64,000 bases of DNA from Dipteris shenzhenensis (lineage: Eukaryota > Polypodiophyta > Polypodiopsida > Gleicheniales), in NCBI GenBank assembly GCA_047967505.1, contig CM106538.1; one strand, given 5' to 3'. Each line of letters begins with the position of its first letter. Position 1 is the stretch's first letter. Under the pieces are notes generated by a model. That model made no database searches and was not told the DNA's origin. It saw only the letters and a program-made list of their open reading frames with translations. Below are positions 56,100-64,000 of the stretch, one piece after another. Position numbers and translations under genes: made by a program.

Positions 56100-56375
56100 A
56101 TCAAGTACAACTGTACGGATGTCAGTACGGTGCTTGTACGGAACATAGTACGATAGCTGTACGGAACTGTACGATAGCTTGGTACGTGCACACGTGACTG
56201 TACGGAGAAGTAGTACGGAATATGCACAATGTACGGATCAGGTACGACGCAGTGTACGGAACGCAGGTGTACGGCGATGCAAGTATCCGTACGTGACAGT
56301 ACGGAACGCAGTGTACGGCGACGCAGATATCCGTACGTGACAGTACGGACGTCTGGTGTGCAGGCTGTACGGTGG
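56100..56375 (-). repeat. CCGTAC array in Copia-2 leader
   Basis: About 20 GTAC words in 270 bp (about one expected at random), nearly all CCGTAC or TCGTAC on the sense strand. Spacing is irregular, about 8-20 bp. Confidence 0.88.
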
Positions 56376-56700
56376 CATAGGTAGAGCTGAGATTTGTATG
56401 AGGTTGTGGAAGCTGGGCGCCTAGATCAGCAGCACAAAAAATGGCGACTGATAGCCACAGGTGCTGTAGGAGACCTCGAAAAAGCTGCAACAGAACCTAG
56501 AAGTAGTCGCCTCTGCTGGAAAGCAGCAATAAGGTAAGTTATGGCGACAAAAATGGCTCTCGAAGCCTTAGACAGCAGTTGAAGATCCTCGAACAGGCTG
56601 AAGATGTGACAACCAGCAGAGCAACAGACTCCCAATGAGCAATGGAGGACTCGAGGGCTGAGGAGAGCTGGAAGACAAAAGCAATACCTGCTCTGATACC
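56376..56700 (-). other. Copia-2 leader and primer-binding site
   Basis: The primer-binding site is minus-strand GGTATCAGAGC at 56690-56700, two bases after the LTR. The leader is homologous to 15150-15480 of Copia-1 over about 300 bp. Confidence 0.8.
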
Positions 56701-56702
56701 GC

Positions 56703-56960
56703 TGAAGGGACGATCGCAAAAGAGAGAGTGCAGGTAGCAAAGAGTCGTACCATAGTTTAGCAGTCATGTCAAACTTAGATAATGAAAAGGTACAAGGTAC
56801 TTGTACCTAGACCTAGGACTAAGTGTCCTAGGTGTCACATAGGACTAAGTGTCCTATGTGGCCTAAAAGGCACTTACACTACAAGTGCCTACACTTATGC
56901 CTACAAGGCACATACCATGGCCTATAGGGCATCACTAGAACCACCAGAAGATGGCCTACA
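56703..56960 (-). repeat. Copia-2 5' LTR (258 bp)
   Basis: TGTAGGCC...CCCTTCA on the minus strand, with the twin hairpins at about 56812-56864. Target-site copy AAAAC at 56961-56965. Confidence 0.9.
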
Positions 56961-57020
56961 AAAACCACCACGATTGGAAATAACCAATCGCTACAATCTA
57001 TTGCCTAAATAAAGACCACT

Positions 57021-57497
57021 TGTAACAATCCCCAACTAGGGCACCGCCAGATCTCCTCTATTCTTGAGCTAACCTACACATAGAACATGCAACATTGGGA
57101 CACATAGTGAAAGGGTTAGTGCGTCACCACCCAACCATAGGTCCATCCGGACCACCCCCGAGCTAGAGGTCAGGCAACCACCAACCGTAGTCCATCCCAA
57201 GTAGACTGCGCATCCCATACTTCGCAGCCCCAGCCAATCTGACTGTCGTTAGAGAGACACATGCCTAGACGGGTCTCTACCAAGCTTGGGTCTCTCAGGA
57301 GGCCCCATCTCCTGAGATGACCCCAAGTGAGTAATGACCCTAACTTATATAGACATAGGGTGTCCTAGGTGTCTCAATCCTAGGACCCGCTATTCATAGC
57401 ATATATGCTAGGCGCCCTTACTCTCCCAGGGTTAGGCGCATATCTAGGATTGTCTTGACCTCTCCACACTAGCCATGGTTATGTCTAGGCGTGGACA
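57021..57497 (-). repeat. Gypsy-2 3' LTR (about 477 bp)
   Basis: Plus-strand ends TGTAACAATC and GGCGTGGACA. The polypurine tract (TCAGGGGGGGAGAATA on the minus strand) lies at 57500-57516. The pol stop at 57469 lies inside the LTR. Confidence 0.6.
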
Positions 57498-58620
57498 TAA
57501 TATTCTCCCCCCCTGAATCAAGGAAAGTCTGAGACATGAAGTCTGGAAATTGGTGTCGAACAGGATTAACACTTTCCCAAGTAGTATCCTCCTCACAACG
57601 ATCCTTCCAACTAACCTTCAACTCTCGAACTGTCCTGTTCCGAACTTGTCTTTCCTTGAAATCCAAAAGGCTTTCCGGTTCATGGGGCGTATAAGTGGAT
57701 AAATATTCTAATCTTGTGAGTTCCTTCTCAGAGACCAAGTTATCTTCAGCGCCCAGGGCTTCTTTCAGTCGATTGACATAAAAGACTCGATGTACCCGAA
57801 CTCCTTCAGGTAATTGTAGCTTGTAAGCCCCATCATTGATCTTTTTAAGGATTAAAAACGGTCCACAAGCATGCCAAAGTCCTCTGTACCCACGGATGAC
57901 CAACATTGGGACTGTCATGACATTCAAACAAGATAAGACGTCTCGTATCACTCACATTGGGTACGCAGACCTTACCCTTTCGGAAAAGAAAACCATTCCG
58001 AATGGAGTATTCTCGAAGGTTACTACCACGAGGGGCATTCCCAACTTGTACTTTATCCCATACAATTTGGAAGTATTCATCTTCTGGATAAAGGCCCGTT
58101 AGAGAGTCATAAAGGTCTGACTAAATCTCAGTGAAGCTCAGTTGATTCACACTACCGATCCTGCTCAGAGAGTCTGCTACGTTATATTGGTAGACCCCTT
58201 TCGATTTCGAATCTCGAAATCGAATTCCTGCATCAACTCTGAGCACCGAGCTTTCTTGCCCCTTAGATCAGTTGCATTGCAGAAATGTCTCACGAAGGAA
58301 TGGTCCACGTAGACCACAAAAGTGGAGCCATACAGGTAATGTCTGCACTTTTTCAACACAAGAATGACCGCATACAACTCTCTCTCATGCGTAGGCCACT
58401 TACACTATGGTTCTGACAGCTTTTTGCTCTCAAAAGCTACTAGTCTACCATCCTGGAACAATGCTCCTCCAATGGCATAGTCACGGGCATCCATTTCAAC
58501 CACAAATGGTTTACTCGAATCAACTATCTGCAATATAGAAGCTGTGGTAACTGCATGTTTCAACTGCTTGAAGCATGTATCCATTTTCTCTATCCACCCA
58601 ATGGGAGTTCCTTTGGAAAC
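57469..58620 (-). pseudogene. Gypsy-2 RNase H-integrase fragment-chromodomain
   Basis: From 58600: FKQLKHAVTTASIL, VVEMDARDYAIGGALFQDGR, ERELYAVILVLKKCRHYLYG and FDFEIRNRKGSTNI (RNase H), then REYSIRNGFLFRKGKVC and HDSPNVGHPW (start of the integrase zinc domain). At about 57895 the sequence jumps straight to GPFLILKKINDGAYKLQLPE and VHRVFYVNRLKEALGAED, then the chromodomain (RELKVSWKDRCEEDTTWESV), ending at 57469. The integrase core is deleted. At the upstream end RNase H joins the protease-RT linker (FPEVFPKELPLG) directly, so RT is deleted too. Confidence 0.8.
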
Positions 58621-58639
58621 ACTTCGGGAAATTCTGTCA

Positions 58640-59160
58640 GCACATCTCAGATAAGCTGAGCCTCGAGTGAATCCTCACTCAAAGAACTCTTATCCAAAAC
58701 TTCTGCTAACTCAGTAGTCCAAGTATAAGGTTCAGCGCATCATGTGTAACCCGAACAGGTGGATATCCATCCATACTCTGTTCTCCCCTCACTGAATCCT
58801 CAGTATGGGCAGCCAATCCATGGCTGCGGTATTTCCATGATCTGAATAGACTGCTGGACACTTATCTAGTACCCTGTTTTTCTGGACAGCAAACCCATTA
58901 TCGCAATCATTACCCTCGAGACACGCTTTAAAGGTGTGTTTAACCGAGAACAAACTTGAATCGTTATTGAAGTAGAATTCAGGTTTCTCAATACACCAAA
59001 ACACTTCAGCATCTCCCGATTGGAATAATTCAAACGTTTCCAAAGCCGAACAAATATATTGATCATATAAAGTATCCATATCCATTTTAACGTGAGAAGC
59101 CATTTTAAACATAGGACCACGTAGATCACCAGCTAGAGAGAATAGCTTTTCATTCAATGG
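58640..59160 (-). pseudogene. Gypsy-2 region upstream of RT
   Basis: A frame of 122 codons (59157-58789; NEKLFSLAGDLRGPMFKMAS, CSALETFELFQSGDAEVFWC, CPAVYSDHGNTAAMDWLP) occupies the place of the protease-RT linker, but I do not recognise a domain in it. It may be a family-specific part of the polyprotein. Confidence 0.4.
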
Positions 59161-59289
59161 AAACTGAACAATATGAATTTTATAATCAATATTTACATAT
59201 CTTTGGAGTAAACCAGTTAAGACATTTCCACTCTTGGAAATAACTGAAAGAGAATCAAAGCTACCTGCAGTGCCACATAGGATGATGAC

Positions 59290-59728
59290 TTGTATGAGAA
59301 GCCACCAAGAAGCTTCTCCCTCACACCTCCTCAGCTAGGGTTTGCTTAATTGTGTGTTTGCAGCCAATCGATGCATTTTCAGTTTAGTGCATCCATTGTA
59401 GCCAGCTTGCTGGAGCTTGGACAAGTCCCCCCGGCAAGGATCTAGGGAAAACTCTGAGAGGCAGGAGCGTTTCTACAAGGCTTGGCTTGCATGTGTCTTT
59501 TATGTATTCATAGAGCAAGGTATTCGCTGGATCTGTAGTCCCCCACCCTGGTTGTTAGCACTTGTTACAGAGATTCCCTAGGCACTAAGCTGGGTTCCCT
59601 GAAAACAGGCTGGTTTGACAGCCAATCTTTCCTCTTTATTTCCCACAATCAGCACCTCACAGATTACTAATTTGTATGGTTGGTTTTTCCAAGAATTAAT
59701 AGAAAGTTCTTTTCTGGGGGGGGAATGT
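59290..59728 (+). mobile_element. LINE 3' end (5'-truncated), plus strand
   Basis: Ends TTTTCCAAGAATTAATAGAAAGTTCTTTTCTGGGGGGGG. The core TTTCCAAG(A/C)ATTAATAGAAA.TTC is shared with the end at 28855. The tail is a run of G instead of A. No coding part remains. Start position approximate. It is the only recognisable element in the giant intron lying antisense to the host gene. Confidence 0.45.
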
Positions 59729-60185
59729 TACATTATATACTCCCTAGAGTAGAAGACACTCAACAAGGCATGAAGGAATCAGCACACAATATACTGAGAA
59801 AGCCTCAAAGGAATGGTATAGTGGGTCCTTGAATTCCATTCCAGGGGATACAGAATTCAAAAACTTTCCCGAGTTGAGAACTTGAATGTCACTAGACATA
59901 ATACTAGAGCCACAGCTAAAGATGGCCAGACCATTCTGTGGTTTCAGCTATCCCATATTATGATGGGCTCATTTGGCCCCTTATCTTTCCATTTAACCCT
60001 CTTCTCAGCTTTCAAGCCTGCTCGTTAAGCTGAAAGAGATATACAGAATTTGCACAACTGCTTAGGTGTGTATGATGGCATGGTATCCTCCTTTTAAGAT
60101 ACTCTTGCTCCCTTGGTAACAATTTCCAGAACATTCTCATTCATTGCTCACGATGTAACAAAGAAACATGTCACACAAAACATAC
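59729..60185 (-). other. 5' end of the giant intron, unique sequence
   Basis: No element or exon recognised between the LINE tail and exon b. Confidence 0.5.
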
Positions 60186-60268
60186 CTGAGCACCTTCCTT
60201 GCAAACTTCATCTCTGGAGTATGAAGGACAGCTCGGCATTGGCGGAACCATAGTGACAACGAATCTGC
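60186..60268 (-). CDS. SAC3: SAC3/GANP-domain gene, exon b
   Basis: 83 nt (27 codons plus 2 nt). Acceptor TTTTCACTGTAG, ending at 60269. Reads ADSLSLWFRQCRAVLHTPEM then KFARKVLR, then donor GTATG. Plant SAC3 proteins have SLWF.....V..S.E..FAR..LR at this place, directly before YRxGN. Only this frame is open and family-like; the other two give unrelated reading. The next exon in phase is 27.7 kb away (32451). Confidence 0.8.
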
Positions 60269-60389
60269 CTACAGTGAAAAGCCCCTCAGCCAGATTGTAT
60301 CGTAATTTCATGTGCATAACTTGAAAGAATAACAGATGCTAAGAGTAGAATAAGTACAAATGGGTCTTCTTGTAAATGCTATGCTCTAC

Positions 60390-60602
60390 CTGGTATCTGC
60401 TCACATTGCCCAAATTCAATAGCACATAATAGGCTCTGAATTCGGCTTCATTCTTCATTGTTTCACCAGCCTTCAAACCATACAAATCAAAAAGACTCGT
60501 AAGTGATTTGGAAAGCTGCTGTAAATTTAGATGAGAATCTGAAGCATGTCTTCCTGGAACACGCTGGCTCAGCTCATGCTCGGACAATATGTGAAAGCGA
60601 AC
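60390..60602 (-). CDS. SAC3: SAC3/GANP-domain gene, exon a (first in window)
   Basis: 213 nt, 71 codons, phase 0 at both ends. Acceptor CTATTTGCAG at 60603 and up, donor GTAGAG at 60389. Reads VRFHILSEHELSQRV..., then HLNLQQLSKSLTSLFDLYGL and KNEAEFRAYYVLLNLGNVSR. The H.LS.HEL start, a 'LN..Q..K.L..L...Y' helix and NEAEFR.YYVLL are hallmark SAC3/GANP-domain segments. The N-terminal exons (the GTCPxMCP-type segment) are not in the window; Copia-4 and another element lie in the upstream intron. No nonsense codon is seen in any of the five exons, so the gene may be active. Confidence 0.82.
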
Positions 60603-60908
60603 CTGCAAATAGAAAACAACCAAATGTGTTACAATTCACAGATGTATGCAATAATTTACCTAAAACAATCTGATACCGTGATCTCAATCCATATTATGAT
60701 CTGACAAGATCAGCATTGCAGCATTGAAATGAGGGGAGAAGGCATTGACATGCTACCCCAAGGATCCTGAACACGTCATCTAGAAATCAAATGGCTCAAA
60801 ACTTTTTACAAAGCAAATAGTTTCTAGAAGAAAGTAGAGAAATCAATCACAACAATTAATAACTTCTTCTTAAATTGGAAGCCATTAGTTTCTTCTATGA
60901 CAAGAATT
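60603..60908. other. Intron sequence upstream of SAC3 exon a
   Basis: No further SAC3 exon could be recognised here or up to 61680. Confidence 0.4.
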
Positions 60909-61690
60909 GTTAGCACTTAGCCTTGGTACGGCCTTATAGTCCAGTTAGGATTCAGTCAACCCTCAGGTTGACTTCATTGGTCAACTCTTCTGGTTGACTT
61001 TGGACCATCACTCGTACTTTCTCATTATCCATTTGCATAGTTGTTGTCCGCTCCCTCGCAATCTATTTGCATTACATTGCTCCCCACACCCAACAGTAGT
61101 ATCAAAGCAGCTTCAAGATCCACTGCTCACCCCCATGCACATCTAGTTGCCCATTGCTTGTAGCTCGACTTAATGTTCAGCTGCTCAAGTTCTGCCGTAC
61201 ATCAGCATTGCACTTTTGTACCTACTTGCATAGCGCCGTACTGCATCTAGCTTACAGTTATACAATGCTTTAAGCTTTCCAAAAGCAAAAATTTGCATGC
61301 ATAAGGTTTCCAACATCATTCTACTCCAGTGAGTGGTATCACCCTACATTAGGCATACTCCTGTACGAGCCTACAGTAGCATCATCCCTGCAATCATCGT
61401 CCATCCATACATTTGTTATACAACTATACATTTCCCTGTACAGTTTTTGTTGTTCAATTGTACGACGTTAGACACTCAGCCGTCTATCTATACTTCGTCC
61501 ATATAGTCATACATCCGTGTGCAGCTGCAGGCGCTACTTCAATACTATATGTGTCCATACCACCTGCCATACATGTCCGTACCACCTGCCATACGATCTC
61601 TTGAAAATTACCTTACAGTACCAATCTGCAGTGTTGTACATCACCGTACAACTTGTTGTACACTGTAGAGCACTTAGTCACACATGTATA
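60909..61690 (+). mobile_element. 5' end of a plus-strand LTR retrotransposon
   Basis: A putative LTR of 187 bp (60909-61095: TGTTAGCACTT ... CACCCAACA) with internal GTTGACTT/TGGTCAAC repeats is followed by AGTATCAAAGCAGC, a two-mismatch version of the initiator-tRNA primer-binding site. The leader (61110-61690) has about 11 GTAC words in CCGTAC-like context, plus many CCATAC words that could be mutated versions. It stops where minus-strand Copia-4 RT begins, so all coding parts are missing. Confidence 0.5.
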
Positions 61691-62602
61691 CCTCCTTGAG
61701 ATCTCCATTCACAAAGGCAGATTTTACATCCATCTGAAACACGGGCCAACTTCCCTGGGCAGCTAAAGCCAAAACACTGCGAATTGTGGTTAGTCGAGCT
61801 GTGGGAGCAAAAGTATCCTGATAATCAAAACCATGTACCTGTGCGAATCCTTTTGCCACGAGCCGAGCCTTGTACTTATCCAACGTGCCGTCGGACTTGT
61901 ACTTGGTCTTGTACACCCACTTGGTGCCGATTACCTTGCGTTTTGGTGGTCGATCCACAAGGTCCCAAGTGTTGTTCTTCATTATGGAGCCATACTCTGA
62001 CTGCATAGCCTCCATCCACCTATCATCACCCTGTGCCTCTTCAAGACACTTGGGTTCATCAGCACGGATCACCTCTGTCATCAAAGCATAGTTGACCAAG
62101 TGTTCCTGCGCCCTTCTTTGCTCCTCTAATCTCTTGGACTGGCGGTGTTCGGATGGTTCCTCCTCAATGGCTGGAGGTTCTCTCCCGTCCAAGAGCTGCT
62201 TTACCCACTTCAAGAAAGGCCGTTGCCGTTGTGGTTCTACAGGCTCTTCTTCCTCTTCTTTATCTTGAATCCTCCCAAGCACCATTGGGGGAGTTCGGTC
62301 TGCTATTGGTGGTTGTACTGGATATCCTGGTCCTCGTTGTCTGGGAAGGAAGCATCCTCCTCCAATTGATGCGGCTGTTCTGAGAAGACCACATCGCGAC
62401 TTACTATTACCTTCTTGGTAACAGGGTTATAGAGACGGTAACCCTTCGCCTCTTCACTGTAGCCCAAGAAAATACACTTCCGGCTCTTCGGTTCCCATTT
62501 GGTCCTGTTAGCATCAGGGACATGCACAAAACAATCACATCCAAAAACTCTGAAATGTGCAGCTGAAGGTTTCTTACCAGAAAAGGCATACAGTAGAGTC
62601 AT
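61674..62602 (-). pseudogene. Copia-4 integrase C-terminus and RT (5' half)
   Basis: 62602-62303: FSGKKPSAAHFRVFGCDCFV, KCIFLGYSEEAKGYRLYNP and VIVSRDVVFSE (integrase C-terminal GKKP motif), then a frame change near 62300. 62285-61674: an acidic linker, [56 protein letters not shown] and MDVKSAFVNGDL (first catalytic Asp). The frame is then lost before the YVDD motif. Confidence 0.85.
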
Positions 62603-63594
62603 CCCGTTCGTTCACAGCCTTCGTGTAGCTACGATTTAGAATGTAAACTGCAGTGTTATATGCTTCAATCCAGAAAGTCTTTGGCAAATCTTTCCCTTTC
62701 ATCATACTCCTGCCCATTTCACAGATGACGCGCATCTTGCGTTCTACTACTCCATTTTACTGTGATGTATGTGGTGGGGGTTTTTGCCTCTTGATCCCAT
62801 GACTTTTGCAGTAACTTTCGAATTCACTTGATGTGAACTCTCCACCTCTGTCTGATCTCAATTTCTTCACCTTCCTCCCCGTTTCTTTCTCGACCATTAC
62901 ATGCCATTCCTTGAACTTACTAAAAGCCTCGTCTTTAGTCTTCAGGAAGTATATCCATATCCTTCTACTGTAGTCGTCGATCAGCGTCATGAAGTAGTAG
63001 AAACCACCCAAAGCTTCCGTCTCCATCTTTCCGCAGAGGTCCGTGTGAACGAGCTCTAGAGGAGCCTTTGCCCTGCTGGCCTCTTTAGGAAAGGGATGTT
63101 GATGCTGCTTGCCCATCATATGCAAGCTTCACATACATCGGGCAGATCTGTAATTTCTGCTAGGTCTGCAATCATTCCACTTTTATGCATCTCCTTTAAA
63201 GAACTAAGGTTTAGATGACCAAACCTCTCATGCCACAGCTTAGTGTTCTTCACATCGGCTCGAGCACTGAAAGCTGAGAGTTCGTAGATGTTGTTGCGCC
63301 GTGTACCTTTACCAATGACCTTCCCTTGAAGATCCAGAATCTGTGCACCATTCTTATCGAATTGAACTTTGAGGTCCCGATCCGTGATCGCAGAAACGCA
63401 CAACAAGTTCCTCTTGATATCTGGCACATAAAGAACATCGGACAACTGTTTTACAACTCCATCTGACTTGAGAGCTATCGTACCTTTTCCTTTTGCTGGA
63501 CATTTTGCATCATTGCCAACTGCTACCAGGATGTCATTCCCTACCGGCTGTAGAGAGGTGTACCAATCCTTCCGACTGGTCATGTGGCACGATG
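62603..63594 (-). pseudogene. Copia-4 protease end, pre-integrase and integrase core
   Basis: IIDNGASCHMTSRKDW (protease active site as DNG in place of DSG), LSDVLYVPDIKRNLL, TKLWHERFGHLNLSSL ... VCEACI, a break near 63116, then GKQHQHPFP, LVHTDLCGKM, LIDDYSRRIWIY and LRSDRGGEFTS. TAA at 62757-62759 replaces Gln in the SQQNGVVERK motif (CAA to TAA). NGVVERKMRVICEMGRSMMK continues beyond it. Confidence 0.85.
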
Positions 63595-64000
63595 CACCAT
63601 TGTCAATAATCCCAAATCTTCTCTAGTCCTCGTCTTTTGACGCATCTCCTCCTCCAGAAGCATTGCGCTGATATCCTCAAAGTTGAGGGGCGGATTTCTG
63701 TTCTGCGTATTCAGCGCCGTAACAAGACCGTTGTACTTTGGTGGGAGAATCCGTATGCACCTTCGTGCTAGATTCTCGTTGGTGATGGTGATGCCAATCG
63801 CAGTCATCTGATCGCGCAAATTCTTCACCCTGGTGATGAACTTCTCTGCCGCTTCAGACTCACACAGTTTCTCGTTCACGAGTTGAGTCTCCAGATTCTG
63901 AATCCGCGTCTGATTCGTGGTCTTGTACTGATTTTTCAAGACCGTTCATGCCTCCTCCGCTGTGGTGACATGTTGAATTAACGCCATGACGGAATCACTT
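63595..64000 (-). pseudogene. Copia-4 gag (partial)
   Basis: From the window edge: VMALIQHVTTAEEA, a TGA (63946-63948; TGG expected), then TVLKNQYKTTNQTRIQNLET, EAAEKFITRVKNLRDQMTAI, RCIRILPPKYNGLVTALNTQ. The CCHC knuckle is missing: gag runs straight into the protease near 63600, so a deletion removed the nucleocapsid part. Confidence 0.8.

Larger units (their letters stand above)
44434..56960 (-). mobile_element. Copia-2 LTR retrotransposon, split by Gypsy-1
   Basis: Both LTRs are present with a perfect 5-bp target-site duplication AAAAC (44429-44433 and 56961-56965). Without the 6.65-kb Gypsy-1 insertion the element is about 5.9 kb. It is the same family as Copia-1. Its LTRs differ by only two substitutions and one 6-bp indel in about 260 bp, yet the coding region has three nonsense codons in gag, a frameshift in RT and deletions in RNase H. 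Confidence 0.92.
57021..59160 (-). mobile_element. Gypsy-2 chromovirus with large internal deletions
   Basis: A 3' LTR (57021-57497) with polypurine tract, chromodomain, part of integrase, RNase H and a stretch upstream of RT remain. The RT and the integrase core are gone; gag and 5' LTR are absent beyond about 59160. It is a different family from Gypsy-1 but has the same chromodomain-terminated pol. Confidence 0.8.
32452..60185 (-). other. Giant intron (27.7 kb) of the SAC3-domain gene
   Basis: Donor GTATG at 60185-60181, acceptor TTTTGTAG at 32459-32452. Contents from the 3' side: about 1.5 kb of low-copy and GC-rich sequence, LINE-B with LINE-A nested in it, scraps of a Copia RNase H and a Gypsy RT, Copia-2 with Gypsy-1 nested in it, deleted Gypsy-2 and a LINE tail. 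Almost all coding-capable elements point in the gene's sense direction. Splicing across this distance is inferred from exact phase and domain continuity, not shown by transcripts. Confidence 0.7.
61674..64000 (-). mobile_element. Copia-4 (truncated; runs off the window)
   Basis: On the minus strand: gag, protease, integrase and the first part of RT, with no LTR inside the window. RT is cut in the palm at the head-to-head junction with the plus-strand leader near 61690. A separate Copia lineage (Tnt1-like motifs). Confidence 0.85.

Noticed and set aside
60186-60310. Alternative reading of exon b as LFTVGRFVVTMVPPMPSC
   Set aside because: Open, but unlike any SAC3 segment. The other frame gives the SLSLWF...FARKVLR motif and fits both splice phases.
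1-64000. CRISPR arrays, bacterial operons, phage or plasmid functions
   Set aside because: No direct-repeat/spacer structure, no ribosome-binding sites or operon-like gene spacing. All coding signatures are plant retroelements or spliced host exons.

Overview
The window comes from the nuclear genome of a land plant with a large, repeat-rich genome. The evidence is tRNA-iMet-primed Copia and chromodomain Gypsy LTR retrotransposons, plant-type LINEs (DUF4283/CCHC ORF1), a broken P-class PPR gene, and a spliced host gene with very long introns. A fern or another large-genome lineage would fit, but nothing here fixes the species. There is no prokaryotic operon, CRISPR array, rRNA or tRNA gene.

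Layout. 1-14.9 kb: mostly non-coding sequence with tandem duplications, a possible 3' gene end (2-288), Copia gag remains (530-1110), a gag-only LTR element with intact target-site duplication (7829-9598), an unidentified frameshifted coding region (11204-12083), a LINE scrap and a degenerate PPR gene that Copia-1 interrupts. 14.9-24.0 kb: Copia-1 (+), with a duplicated leader-gag segment, abutting the 3' half of an unrelated Copia-3 (-). 24.0-29.2 kb: AT-rich sequence with no recognisable gene. 29.2-30.8 kb: an LTR/primer-binding-site remnant.

The main host gene is a SAC3/GANP-domain gene (TREX-2 mRNA-export family) on the minus strand. Five exons read in phase through canonical or GC-AG splice sites: 60390-60602, 60186-60268, 32358-32451, 32144-32236 and 31206-31403 (stop codon). 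The third intron in the window (32452-60185, about 27.7 kb) is built almost wholly of nested retroelements. These are LINE-B, split by a nearly complete 6.7-kb LINE-A with a 14-bp target-site duplication; Copia-2 (target-site duplication AAAAC), split by chromovirus Gypsy-1 (target-site duplication CATTT); a deleted chromovirus Gypsy-2; and older scraps. Nearly all of them lie in the gene's own sense orientation. Upstream of the exons, another LTR element start (+) meets Copia-4 (-), which runs off the window.

The most unusual signal is a dense array of sense-oriented CCGTAC/GTAC motifs in the untranslated leaders of unrelated LTR elements (a Gypsy, two Copia copies and a fourth element). Other points of interest are a 41-bp monomer array as the LINE-A 5' UTR, twin perfect hairpins in every LTR of one Copia family, an age inversion between nested elements, and a strong C-to-T bias among the nonsense mutations that killed the elements. 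Nearly all coding sequence apart from the SAC3 exons belongs to transposons, and most of it is broken.
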